Notes under the pieces: generated by a model
Seen by the model: only the letters and a program-made list of their open reading frames with translations
The model's database searches: none
Told to the model about the DNA's origin: nothing
Program-made: the position numbers and the translations under genes
Source of the DNA: Patagioenas fasciata
Taxonomy: Eukaryota; Chordata; Aves; Columbiformes; Columbidae
Length of the DNA: 64,000 nt
NCBI RefSeq assembly: GCF_037038585.1
Contig: NC_092521.1
Location: 50,848,398-50,912,397 of the forward strand
Direction of reading: 5' to 3'
Part shown: one piece after another, positions 49,906 to 64,000 of the stretch
Layout: the number at the start of each line of letters is the position of its first letter
How positions within the stretch are numbered: position 1 is the stretch's first letter

Positions 49906-52900
49906 CTTGTTTCTTCAACTTTATTAGAGCAATTTCTCTATAATACATGTAGGTTCTTAATGTTTAAATAAATTATCCTGGTTTAAGCTGGAACACAAAC
50001 AAATACATCCTGTTACACAAAGTGCTCACCAAAATAAAAGGCTAGGTTTTAATTTAACTACAACTTGATGGCTTGGAAAGGATCAAGGGAAACTTCAGAA
50101 ATCCTTGGAATAAAAAATTAGAAATAAAGAGAACTACTTTTTGCTTGCTCCATGGAACGAGCCAAGAGCAAATGGCTCCTGGCTGCAAGCATGCAAGGTG
50201 TGTTTGCTGACTTACCCAGATTAAAAGCATTTTAGTCAACTTCGCGTTATTTCACGCATCTACAGTCACTAACGTTCCCTCCAGAAGAGAGTCAGAAGTA
50301 AAACTATTATATTAATGGAAAACACATTTAGACAGGACTTCCCGCAGGGCAGAAAAAAAAAGTTATCCAATGCCTTCCCAGCCAAACTTCCTCCTGAGGT
50401 GAAAAATCCTTCCCTTTGATAAGAAAGTTGTGTCAGACCACGTTTCTGTCCCTGACAAAAGAACCGCCTTCCCTTGGCTCACCCCAGTTTTGGCAGCTGT
50501 GCTCAGCAGAACCATGCTGCTCTTCCCAGACAGCCACCACACTTCACAGAGCCACCAGCTGATCTTCGACCTGAACAATAAAATAACAATGAACTATGAA
50601 CAAGCACAAGCAGTTACTGTGGGTAGCACTACCTCAGCTCCAAGGCAGGCAGTTCTGTGGGTTAGAAATTCCATCAATAACAAAACACGTCATTGAAGAC
50701 CTCTGTCCCCTCTCCCCATCCAGACACGTATCTACAGAGGTCTCCAGTGCCTCATATACACACTTGGCACAGCAGAATCAGCCAGGCTTGTTAGCTTCCC
50801 TTCCTCCCTCAGATGTTCTTTCTGTATCAGAGTAAACAAATTAATAAGGTGTGGGGAGGGAGACTTTCACTCAAATACTGAAAGCTGCTATGTTTAAGAT
50901 GCCATTGTTTCCCATCTGCTGACAACCTATCCAGGGATACACACAGCCACTTAGGAACCTCACTCCAGAGTTTTGAGGTAAGTCTACCAAGCACCACGTG
51001 GTTGCCTGTGCCCAGGTACTACTGACCTCCTCTCAGGGTAGCTATCCTTCCAGAAAAGCCAGATGTACCAACTCATGAAGAACATCACGTTATCGTGGGT
51101 GCGTTGCAGTTCTGCTCTCGCTGCCAGCTATTACTGCCAGGGCACTGTGCCATGAAGATACATATACCTGCCCTCCAAGCAAAGGTGTAATGCTGCATTT
51201 CGCCATGACAGGGAAGAGCTTAACCTAGGATGTGCTAAGTCCTTGCCTGTCTTCCCTAGGAACTCCTGCCAGCCCCAGTTTAGCCCTGTTAATATTCCTA
51301 TAAGCATCTGAGGTGGCTAGCTTAATGGTTAAACACCTGTATCTCATAAAACAGTCAGGACAAATTCTGTAGGAAACAAGGGGCCAAATCCAACAATTCC
51401 AGACATAGCAATGATGCCTCCAATCTCCTTAAAATTACATGCCATCTGAAAAAAAGGCAGCTCTACATTTGGTAACTGAAAATGGACAGAAAGAAAAAAA
51501 GCAGAATAAATCAACATTAGCAAATAAAGTGCTTTGCTTGTCCTGGAGAGTCATAGAGGATAACACTTAACTCTCATACAACCCCACAAGTGCATCCTCA
51601 CACTCCATGGAAGGACATTCTGGGGAGAGGTAGGGTTGAGGAGGGGAACAGAAGGGACCAGATGCATGGGATATATGTTCGATTTAAGCCAACTCACAGA
51701 GCAAGTAGCAATTGCAGCAGCATTTTAGGCTAAACGAAAATTAGCAAAGGCAATAAAAACTGGCCACAGTTCCCATCCAGAAGAAGTGATGGGCAGGGGA
51801 GAAAGGGATACTTCCCTTGCTAAACCCTACTGTCTAAATGCCTTTTTTTTCCTCTTCTTTTCTGAAGAGTACTTCACTACCTCCTAAAAGTTGAGAAACT
51901 CCTGCAAAAGTAAAACTATGAAATCAGCCCACTAACTTGTCCTGGGAGTGCTCAACAACAGCTTGCCAAATCTTGGTGTCACTATTTGATTCAGCATAGC
52001 AGATAAAACCTAAAATTAAACGTCTGGTGTCCCAAATTTGTTAATGAAGATATGATTTTCATATTTAATTCATTTCCATGTTACTTTTCCTGAGCTGACA
52101 TTGCTTCATGGGTAAGTAGATGCCCAGGGGGTTTGGCCCACTCAACCCCACTTGGCCGCAACACTTTAGAACTGTAAGTGGCCTCCAAGTCCTGCCCGCT
52201 GCAGGGCAAGAACCTCACACAGCTCGTTATTGAGCTGTTGATCTGCAGCAACTCTTTACAACACTGACTGTTTGCAGGCACAAAGCAGTTCACAGTAAAT
52301 CCAAGATCACTTACTCTTTCATATCCTTTCGCGTGTGTCATGGGAAAAAGAGAGTTGTATTAGGTAGAACAGCAGATCCACAACTTTCGCATCAGGGACT
52401 GGCTTAGTACTCCCACACCTTCCTTCTCCACGTGTGGAATAGTTCCAGCTTAACTCTAGGGCATATTACTCCAGGGAGGGGTGGTATGGAACATGCAAGA
52501 CAAAGATGATGGCAGGGTTACAGCAGGACCGAATGCATCCATGATACAAGCTCTCAGGAGAGGGAACAAAAGAATTTAAAACTCTTCAGAGACTACTCTG
52601 CTCACAGTCAAATTTGCCATCTGAGCTTTTCTCCTTGCAAAATTCCCAAGAATTAGGCCTATGACTGCAGTTTAGTTTTGGGTTTCTCACTGTCCTTTTC
52701 CTAACTCAGTTTTTTATCCCAACAAGGTGTGAAGTGCTTCTAGAGTTTACACCCTCCATAGGGAGCAGTGGGGGAATAGTTTCAGAGGGCAAGTTATATG
52801 AAGACTCCCTCAGCCCTAAATAAAATCAGAATGACCTGACTGAAACCCAAGAATAATATGAACCGGGTGCTTTAAGGGCCCTGTGCTATAGATCAGACAA

Positions 52901-53522
52901 ATACAGTCAAAAACCTTTGACTTGATGCTTTGAATTGTAAGGTTATACTAGAAACAGCTTAACTAAGTTCTTTGTGTTAGGAAAAGTAGCCTTGTCTACA
53001 TAGATCCAAAGTAGCCTTTATTTTACATGTGTCATCACAAAGGAGGAAGAAGAGAGGAAGAATTATTAGCATTGTATTTCAAATCCAGCAAACTATGTAA
53101 CATGCCGATTGGGAAATAAATGCTGTATAATTGCTATTTATTTTATATAGCTTTCATACAGAATATCACAAGACACCTTACGATCATACAAACAGCAGGG
53201 ATTATGAAATCTTAGTAGGAAGAGTATTGTTTGGAACATGGTTTCATATTTACTTTATTCAAGAGGCACAACTTTTTCACACTTCTCTGTGGAGGCAGCA
53301 AAAAACCAAAGAGCAGAACCCTTCTCTTTGCAAACAACCCATGCTCTTGCAAGCTATTTTACTGAACTGAAGAGACTTCCTTAAGTGGGCAAGATACACA
53401 CCACCAGGAGACAGGAACTTCTTCTGTCCAGTGTGAGTTTCTCTGGGAAGTACCTTAGTATCTTTCCACCAAAACCTGAATCTGAGATATAACAAGAAAA
53501 ATTTCAGCCAGCCTATTGGGGG

Positions 53523-53639
53523 AAAAAAAAAAACAACCACCACCACACACCAAAACCAAACCCAAAAACCACATAGATCACCAACCAACACCACCAAAAC
53601 AAAAATGACAAAAAAAACCACCACCAAACCCACCCCACC
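53523..53639 (+). repeat. A/C-only low-complexity tract
   Basis: For nearly 117 bases the plus strand is almost only A and C, in CCA, AAAC and CACC units, broken by a few T and G near 53575 and 53608. The minus strand is accordingly G/T only. It resembles a degenerate microsatellite and produces a spurious valine/phenylalanine-rich reading frame on the minus strand. Confidence 0.85.
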
Positions 53640-56134
53640 TTGAAACACTTACATGTTCCTGATTCGCCTCACATGGTTGAGAACAGCTGTAACTAGGCCA
53701 AAAGAAGTGCCCCTACCCTATCACTTAAGTGGTAGCCAGAAACTCTCTTTTTATACTACAAATATAGAAATATACGGGTTATTGATAAATCAATGTGAAC
53801 TTTTGCTAAGACTGGCTTCAGGAATTCCTCCTGTCGGTACAGGCAATTAAGAGTGGAGTGAGACACAAGGCCAGGGCCCCACTCTGCTTATGGGAAGGCA
53901 CAGCGTCAAATTCAGTGTAATGGAGGTTAATTTTAATGAGTCAAGGAAAGCACTACATTGAGAAAGCACACATCAAGAAGGAAGTGAGACAGTTCTGCTA
54001 TTAAAAAAAGAAAAAATATATAGAATGGAAATTGAGGGATTGAGTAGTGGGGGACAGAAGCACTGAAAACATGATATACAGAAACAGTAACAGATGTGAA
54101 GTAGAGAATAATAAGAGTTGCAAAAATGAACGAATGTCCCTTGCTAATTCAGCAAGCATAAGAAAGAACCTGTGCCAGCCTGAATGACATTGACCATACT
54201 TAGATCCCTGTTCATGAAATATGACTTTGGTCCAAGGGTTGGGAATTTTTGGGTAGGGAATAGCTGTCTGGTCTGCTCAGCCTCTTGGTAGAAAGATAAT
54301 GAGTTACTTGAAACTTCTGTCTCCAAGTAGCCTGCACACTCAGGGAAGCCTTGAGAAGCTGGACATTCCTTCCACTGGGCAGACTGATAGGGTTCAAAGC
54401 ATATCTCACTATAAGTTGTGTTACTATAGGGTGGAAAATATTAATCAGCTCCAGCCATCTAGGGAGACTGTGGTTATCATTAAGAATATGCAGGACACTC
54501 ATACAAGAATTCTTTTCCCCTGCCCACTGGACAAGCTCTCTCATATAGTTTATCGGCTTCAACTGCATGCTTTTGAAAAAAAAAAATCTAGACTAAATGA
54601 ATACTTTCAACTAGAGCTAAAGTTAAACACTCCACTGGAACTTTGCCCTAATCAATAGTAGCAATGTTCATGTCACATGAGAGTCAGAGGATAGACTATG
54701 GTGCTTACTGAAGTCAGCAAATACGTTAATTATACTTGTCCCCTTCCTCAAGCAGGCTAAGTGAGGTCTGGTCCACCCACATATTAATGCAATCATCATT
54801 ATCCTTATCCCTTGTTTGCTTTGTGCTTATATTACATAAAAAAAACCAAAACCCTTGCCACAAATGTAGGGTGCTACTGACCCCTTGTGGAAAAAATACA
54901 TTGTGGGATGCACAAGCGTCACTGGGGAAATCAGCTCTGAGTTAGGTTTCTCCATTAACATCCCTCAGTTTTATTTTTAAAGAAAATTCAGTGAAATGTG
55001 TTATAGTGTTGTGAGAGGTCAGCATATTCTCACAGGTGTGTTTTCCTGATTTTCACCAATTTTGCAGAAATTACTGTTTTGTGTTGCCTTCTTTATGGCA
55101 GTCAAGCCCCAACAAATCCTAACTGCAAGGAGTAGATTTTACACTAAATTTCCTACAATTTTAATTCTTACATGGTAACAGAACAAAACTTCTACACTAT
55201 CAGCTAGCACATTCATTGATTTCTAATGTAATTTAAACTAATTTAGATCCATCATAGCATTCCTCTCTAAAAACTGCTTTGAAAAATCTTTTCTGAATAG
55301 CCTGGACATGCTCTCATCACTGCAAAGGGAATAAAGTCTTTAAACCCCTAAAGTAACTCTCAGCCAAAATTTTCTCATAAGCACCACGAACAGCATTGAT
55401 AAGCTCCATTCTTTCAAGTAAAAGCCTTCCTATGCATCCTGCTTTGTTGACTTGAACCTGGCTGCACAAGGCACAAGAACAAGATCTTCAGCTGTATTTG
55501 TTCTAACTGAAATTACTTTTCCATATTGTGAAAAATCAAGTCTGAAAAGGAAGGTTATCAACAAGTTTATTGAAATACCACTGATAGTTTTGCCTCCCTA
55601 AATAAAGCAGAACGTACCCATGAATAACCACCCTCTGCATTTAACTAAATGGCAAATCTGAAGGAAATCTCCAGAGTTCCATCATCCTTGTCACAAACAG
55701 TTGCATTATTGGATACAGATGGAATTAGAACAGCGAAGTGCATTACACAGAGATTAATTAGACAGTATGTGATAAAGTATTATATGAATTACAGTAGGAA
55801 GCAGCCTTCTGAAAATCTAAAAAACATGGTATCAAACGCCAGCAAAGACAGAAGCTTCCATTGCAACCAACATTAGGGACTGAACCCCTAGAGATCAAGT
55901 CTTCAGCCTATGCCAGTGCTGTTCCCATCACTTTCAATGAAGAGGTGTGGAAAACTACATGAAACGCCTGTATGTCACAAAGCAAAAAACAAGTGGCTAT
56001 TTAAAATGTCTTTTTTGACCAATTTGCATCACTTGCTTTCAAACAAAAAGTCAAAAAAAAAAATCTGAAAATATTATGTTTTCATATAGACCTGTCATAT
56101 AAGCCAAAGTTGAAGAAATTTTGAAAAATGAAAC
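53640..56134. other. AT-rich sequence beyond the inferred MIB1 3' end
   Basis: No gene is recognised. It contains further minus-strand AATAAA hexamers (for example 55566-55571), so the MIB1 transcript could extend into this block if the 56157 signal is not used. Confidence 0.5.
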
Positions 56135-56156
56135 TAAGAAAGCAAGCAACAAACTT

Positions 56157-56162
56157 TTTATT
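56157..56162 (-). terminator. Candidate distal poly(A) signal of MIB1
   Basis: The minus strand reads AATAAA here. It is followed by AAGTTTGTTGCTTGCTTTC, a GT/T-rich downstream element of the kind bound by CstF. The resulting 3'UTR of about 6.2 kb is plausible for MIB1. It is chosen over other hexamers because of the downstream element. Confidence 0.5.
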
Positions 56163-56942
56163 CTGTCAATTCATTTTTCACTCAGACACTATGATAAATT
56201 AAAACACTACGCCATTAAAGTCTGGTTGTTTTTGTTGCCTTTCATTACATGTATGTATTTTTGAATGCATCCATTGAATCGAATCCTAAAAGTATAAACA
56301 ATGCAGCACCTGTTGTCTCAGAACATGGGAGTTAACGTATCTGGCAGGAGATGTTTAAATTATCACATTCATGTAGGCAGATCTGTAAAGGCCATTCAAT
56401 TATAAGTAAACCCGGAGTCTAAGATAGATTTAACAGCAGCTCTAATCAGTATTATGAACTGTATATTTACAGAAAAATTTGCACATATGCCATAGATAAA
56501 AATTTAAAATCAACCTTTTTGTTGTTACAACATAATCCAAGCTTCACACTTCTACTGCGCTGCTAAAACAGTATTTGAGTATCTGGGAGATTCAAAGGCA
56601 TGTAGCATTTCTGAGGTTGCTACAAATTCACTCTTCAGGGATACATTAAAAAATCATAATTTTTTGAAGTTTGGATTGTAAACCTTCTCAATAAATATAG
56701 TCTGGTGTACTTTTAAACACTGTATGTCAACAGCTAACAGAGTTTGCCAAAATTTGTCCAGGTACCCAACCTTCTAATTCCGTGGTGACATGTAACATCA
56801 TTACAACCAAGAAGGTGGAAGACAAATGAGCCACCACTCCCTTCTCAATGATGTGTGCAACAAAAATCAGTATTAATTCAGTTTAACTACACTTTTAAAT
56901 CAAAGCCTTGGAAAAAGTAGGTATACATCTTATATAATAAGT

Positions 56943-56948
56943 TTTATT
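56943..56948 (-). terminator. Alternative poly(A) signal of MIB1
   Basis: The minus strand reads AATAAA within GTTAATAAAACTTATT. The downstream sequence is less GT-rich than at 56157, though TGTATACC lies about 25 bases further on. This would give a 3'UTR about 0.8 kb shorter. Confidence 0.35.
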
Positions 56949-59900
56949 AACCATACAGTACATTAGCATTTCCTTTGAAACGCTTAGACCTTGCTAAGCA
57001 GTTTTAATGAAAGCAATTACATAATGCTATCTGCATATAGAAATCCACTACATTCACACAGACGACCTTAAGTTTCTCCAATAAACAGTCATGTCAAAAT
57101 CTACAATTTACTGAAAATACAAAGTCGTTTTTAACAAAAGCAAAAACGTTCTTGCGGTTCAGTAAAACCTGTTTTCTAATACGAATAGTTTGCATTCATA
57201 AAGAAGACAGTAAGCTTGGGACCAAGACAGTATTTCCTAGAAGCTCAAAACAAGACTTAGATTTTTGTAACTACGAAACAGCATGCAAACATACAGATTT
57301 GTTGCCAACTATTTCTCTCTTACAAAAGACTTACTGGGCCAGAGTAAATAAGGTATTTTTACATGTTTGCTTATACAATGACCTCTCCCATCACACTAAA
57401 AGTGTCACATACAGAACATTTTTTTCAGCTTTGTCTCAAATGGTGCTTCTGTAAATTTGAATATTATGCCACTCAGACCCCCAAGACAATCAAAGAACTT
57501 CCAGAAAGCTTAACAAAACCTAAATTTGCCGATTTTCCTTTACAGAAAGTATATACAAGTTTATCAATCCATGGCATGGGTATTACAGTTATATTAACAT
57601 CAGTTCATCAACTGGATTCAAAAGATACCTGCATTCTGTAAGGTCTCTATGGCTGCTGCCCATTCAATAGTTCTATCAAGGCACTGTACAGTCATTAAAT
57701 CTCTAATATTCTCCAAGATGTGCTGAAGAATATTGTGAAAATGTTTAAGTTGTTAAAAAGCCCTGAGTCAGAACTTTTGTATTTACCACAGGATTATCTA
57801 TAAAAATGGCACATACTACAGCTTCTGCGGATAATGGTTTTGTTTTGTCAATGCAAACAAGTTATGAAATGCATAAAAATACAATAGTACAAATTCCAGC
57901 AACTTACGCAAGACTGATATACAATGTACATTGTGGCAAGTCACACATTTCTATTGTATGTAATTTATACAGCCAGTAAAAACCTTCGCCATGTATTCAG
58001 ACATCAAAACCGATGAAGCGAAACAAAACTGATGTGTTCCCCATCCCTTCCCAAAGACAAAGAACAACTAGAGAAGAATTCAGTACTTTGACAGAAAGGA
58101 GGTAGCACTGCTAAAAGTTAGGCTGTAGTGTTGTTGGGTTTTTTAAGTGAAAACTTGACCCATGCAGCACAAAGAACAGGATAGGCTCTTCGGTTCACCA
58201 GCTGCTACTGGAAGAGTAAAATTGAGTTTCTGACATTTGATTTTGTAGAGGAAGCTTATATCACTAGCTCAAAGCAGCTTCTTCAAAAAATTTAGCATTT
58301 ACACAAACTGCAATTTTGCAATTAACACTGCTAAAAATAATTAGGCATACATAAAACAACTCTAGAAAATATCTACACAATAAGGACTTAACTCAGTTTA
58401 TAAAGATCATTTCCTGTCTTTAAAAGAAGCTGAAATACTGATTGTAAGACTATGCTAACAAGGCACAAGTACTTGTGCAAATCTGCTATATCTTCACCCA
58501 GTCCAAGTTAAGAACAATACCTTCTAATCAAACTTCACATTTACTAAGTAATTCGTTTGTTCTCTTGCCAGTCTAATCTTCAGTATCCACTTCATCAAAA
58601 AGGGATTCCTCCAAAGCCCAACATCCAAGTGCACAGCATTTCAACAAATGGCAAGTAGGTATCAATAGTCCTAATTTTGAGAAGTGCCATGAGTAAAATG
58701 GGTGGGTAGGGGGGGATTGTTATACAAAAGCTAACAATCTACAAGTATTTAGCATATTCTGTTAGTCTCTCAGGTTGTCTTCATACTTTAGGTCACTGTG
58801 TAACAATGTGACCATTTATGTATTTTACTACATATAAAAAATGAAAACTGTTTTACACATCTGGGCACATCTCATATCTGAACAACATACATTATTAGGT
58901 GCCTTCCTGATTATTCCAAGAAAGAAACTGAGATATTTTATCCAATTAAATTTCAAAACTGCTACTAAATACTGGAGGAATAATAATAATAAACAAAACT
59001 TGCAAATCCTATATTTTACAATTTTACAGTATATTAGAGATAAATGCCTTACTGATTTTTCTCCCATTTTCACTTCGCTCCCTAATAATAGTTATGATAA
59101 TAATCAGATTTGCACTTTCATCTTTTGCTGAAGGCAGAGGCACAATTACATATCCTCAACTCTCCTACTTGTTATTAATATGATTCCCTTCGGCTTCCAA
59201 CCGAGTTTCCACTTTCTATCCTTCAATTATTTAAGCATTATCCACTTGAACATCTGCACTCTGTGCACATTGCACAAATGACACCAGCCTAAATGGAGTG
59301 AATGAATTTACTAGCTTCCTCAACAACACCAGTTCACCTTCTACATCAGAATTCAAAGACAGTGCGTGGATCTAAATATCTATTTCCAAAAATGATACTG
59401 GATTTACAAACATTTTTCCTCTTTAAGTTTTCTGAAAGGCAAGCACTGTGTAGCATTCCCAATAAGACACAGCGCTTTCACCTGTTAATAAGAAGCCTAC
59501 ATTAGTAATTTAACCATGGTGGTCAACTTGCCTAGTTTCACCAATTCAGCAGCCTCTCCTGGCACCATGATAGGATCAAATTAAATCCCCAATGCTGACA
59601 TACTTTAATTTCAGTTGGCACTCAACATTGCCCAACGAGTCCAATCACAAACCTTTATGCAGTCACATACATCCAGTGTGACCACAGTATAGAAGACTAC
59701 AGTCGCTCCTATAGCAAGACCTTCAGTTATTTGCTCTATTTCCATAGGACCATGATGACATCCAAGTACTAACCGCGCTATAAAGTAACTTACAGCTTCT
59801 CTGTTGAAAAGTACAAGCCTAACAGAGCACACACTTATCTCTGTTACAACCTGTGCCTCCTGCACACAAGGAGTATTTAACTTTGACTCCAGTTTCCCAC

Positions 59901-62354
59901 CCAGGATGCTCTAGATCTGTTCTTACTCAGCTGAATTGTCCAACTGATGCAAATTTGAAATACTTTCAAGTAATTCTGGCTTGCTCCAGTGAAAAATGCC
60001 AACTGCTATACTGAGGTTTCAGTTCTGAACTGCGTTATCAAGAAGAAATCCACCCTGCCTTTGTGCTGACAACAGTTTATAGAGGTCCCCTTGAAGAATA
60101 AACAGGACACAATATTTGAAATAAGTCTACCAGAGCCAGAGGAAACTAAGGTGCAGATCTGATGCACTACAGGATCAAACTCCGAATGGATTGTCAAATG
60201 GCGTGTCCTACTATGCAATTATTTGTAGAGACTGACAGGAAAGTGAAGCCTATTACTGAAAGTTCAGCTATCAAATAAGCTACCAAAAAAGTATCAGACT
60301 TAGTGACATAGATATTGGCCAAACAAAAATTGCAGTGGGCAGTCAGATGCACTCAGAGCTTAAGTGGACATAGCAAAATGCTGACCTGAAAAAAAAAAGC
60401 CCTGTATCAAAACTTTCCACAGCTCCTTGAAATTCTGGTATTTTAGAATAGGGACTCAAGAAACAAGGAAAGAAAGGGCTATTTCATTTCGCCAAAAAGA
60501 CAGATACACGGATTATCTGAGAACAGATGACTATTAGTATACAAAATAAAACACAACATTATATTGATTCCAGATTGAGATTGTGTCCAATGAAAAATTA
60601 GTGAAATTAATTATGAGCATTTGCAATTCCAGATCAGGATTAAAGAGGGATATAGAAAGACTGTGTATTACAGCCTTTTGCTATGTCAAAAGCCACTCTA
60701 CATACATTTTTCCAATATATCACTGTAGTTGTTTCCTGGAACACTACCCAGTGTTTAAACTTTACCAGTTAAAAGTTCTGTCTTTACAGTTTACTAGTAA
60801 CATTCATCTGAGACTTCTGCCAATGTTTGCACAATTCATGTATATCAACTTACGCTTCAAAGGATCAAGATTGATCTTCTGAAGAGATCACAATTTTATG
60901 CCTTTACTCTTACTTGGATCTGCCCTTGAAATATCCCTTTTTCCATGTTTTTTTTGACACAAGCAATGAGAATTAAATGATAAATTAATCTTAGCTGCAA
61001 GTAAGGCACCTAAGTGACTCCAGCATGGATTTCTTCATTGTTCTGCAAGGGCACATCCAAATGAAGCCTGCACAATGGCAAAGGGCTATATAAACTATGC
61101 ACTCAGAAAACCGCTAAATTACTCACAAGTAAGCACACATTCCTTTTAGCTACAAGAGATCCTTAAATCAGCATATTTTCTTCCATCTGTTCCTGACAGC
61201 AGCATTTTTGGGGGTCAGGAACATCTCTTTGTCAGGTCAGTGACAGCTAATTCCTTCTGCCAACTTGAGCCCACCTAGGTATGGCTCACAAATTTCACTG
61301 CTCTGTCAGCAATATCTTCATTTGCAGTATTATCCATTCATGTTCACAGATAAGTTCTGGTGTTAACACCTGACTTAGATGAATAAGAAATATTACATCG
61401 TCTCTTTTGCTGTTGACAATATTTGCCTGAAGACAGTAAAAGAATTTAAGAGAGGACATCTTGCAGAATTTCTAGTTCTTCCTAATTCATAGACCCAGAA
61501 ATATATATACACATATATACGTTCCTCTATAACTGATCAAATTCACTCATCTGAAATTAATAACTAACTCATTGCTCAAATGTTTTCTTTTCCAATCAAG
61601 TTAGAAGCAATTCCATACAAAACCATGTGGTTAGCAGAATGAGAAAGTTCACTATTGAAGTTAGCTTGAATCTGTTAGACTGAAGTGCAGTTTTGGGAAC
61701 ATAATATTTCTGGATCAGATTTTTCTTTTTACTGTTTCCTTTCCAATCCATCCTCAACAACAAAGGTAAAGTTAGAATTACTTGAACATTGTATTTTGAG
61801 GCCTGATCTTATGGGAATAGTACGATATTTATTACTACTGTGTATACACTTTGTATTGATTTTATGTTATTTTATATTTCAAGGCAGAAATTCTTGTGCA
61901 TCATAACTGTCACAGGAAATCTGAACATTCTCCAGAAAAGCATAAAACAAAAAAATCCTAAGTATTTATATTTGATATTAACTGACAATATAAAAAACCC
62001 CTTACATCACTTGATACCAAATACATACATTAAAAAGACACAAACAAAACCAATATAAGATTGTCCCTTTACACTTTAAGGGGAAGAAGAAGACAGAAAG
62101 AAAATGAAAAAAGACTGCTTTCAATTAGCTTCAGCTTTAGATGTTAATAGTAATGCTAAAAGCTGACTGTTCAAATACTGTTCTCTTATTCGGTATGTTC
62201 ACAGTCTTTAAACAATTACCACGTAATGAAGCTGTGCTACAGTATTAGAAATGTTTTCATTAGACCCTCTACTGCCTTTCAGACTCAAGGAGCTTTAAAT
62301 CATGAAAATGTCCTTACTATTTCATAAGCTAATAAAAGACACTGCTTCCACTAC

Positions 62355-64000
<1,646 letters not shown>

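Larger units (their letters stand above)
48756..53522. other. Intergenic sequence, no gene seen
   Basis: No exon or RNA gene is supported. It contains an (AAAT)n run at about 49088-49110, a further AT-rich run at 49186-49208 and the MIR-like remnant at 49760-49905. Confidence 0.55.
56135..62354 (-). other. MIB1: Probable long 3'UTR of MIB1
   Basis: The sequence directly after the MIB1 stop codon is AT-rich, lacks recognisable transposons and contains no competing gene. Mammalian MIB1 mRNAs are known to have a 3'UTR of several kilobases, so a similar length is expected here. The distal end is inferred from a minus-strand AATAAA (plus-strand tttatt at 56157-56162) followed within 30 bases by GT/T-rich sequence, which would place cleavage near 56130-56147. 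A shorter form could end near 56920, using the AATAAA at 56943-56948, or near 61810, using the one at 61828-61833. Within the block are three Pumilio-type UGUANAUA motifs on the transcript strand and a 14-bp perfect palindrome at 57921-57934. The extent is uncertain without RNA data. Confidence 0.6.

Noticed and set aside
53277-53648. 123-codon minus-strand frame rich in Val, Phe and Trp
   Set aside because: It is produced by the G/T-only strand of the A/C low-complexity tract.

Overview
The window looks like about 64 kb of a bird chromosome. It is almost entirely non-coding and carries the 3' end of one recognisable gene. The case for a vertebrate, most likely avian, genome has three parts: several CR1 LINE fragments, including the short copies ending in the 'tcatagaatcacagaat...gggttggaagggacct' signature typical of bird CR1; a sparse set of very old MIR/CORE-SINE remnants; and an exon with a perfect splice acceptor. 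The exact species cannot be read from the sequence.

The only protein-coding sequence I can defend is the last coding exon of MIB1 (mindbomb E3 ubiquitin ligase 1), on the minus strand at 62355-62495. It encodes the C-terminal RING finger. Positions 62496-64000 are the last intron of that gene, which is cut by the window edge. Going down in coordinates, the AT-rich block from 62354 to about 56.1 kb fits a long MIB1 3'UTR, with candidate poly(A) signals at 56943-56948 and 56157-56162.

From 1 to about 56.1 kb I see no exon, RNA gene or conserved protein domain. In amniotes, the gene downstream of MIB1 is GATA6 (established synteny), so this desert is probably part of the MIB1-GATA6 interval and a plausible home for GATA6 distal enhancers. 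That is inference: no GATA6 exon lies in the window. The desert holds CR1 copies at about 3.6, 4.5, 19.2-19.6, 32.9-33.1 and 40.6-41.5 kb, MIR-like remnants at about 13.8, 34.1, 39.2, 44.9 and 49.8 kb, simple repeats, a purine tract at 38.2 kb, an A/C tract at 53.5 kb and a GC-rich stretch at 6.5-7.7 kb.

I found no new protein system, CRISPR array, prokaryotic island or virus. The observations most worth a second look are small candidate regulatory blocks. They include a palindromic double GATA site in a perfect hairpin (16239-16263), a FOX-GATA-octamer cluster (43218-43238), a FOX/TCF-rich block (47141-47340), a GATA/NKX/MEIS/homeodomain cluster (7966-8037), an isolated CpG knot beside a G-rich 24-bp tandem repeat (48551-48755), and Pumilio-type sites in the MIB1 3'UTR.
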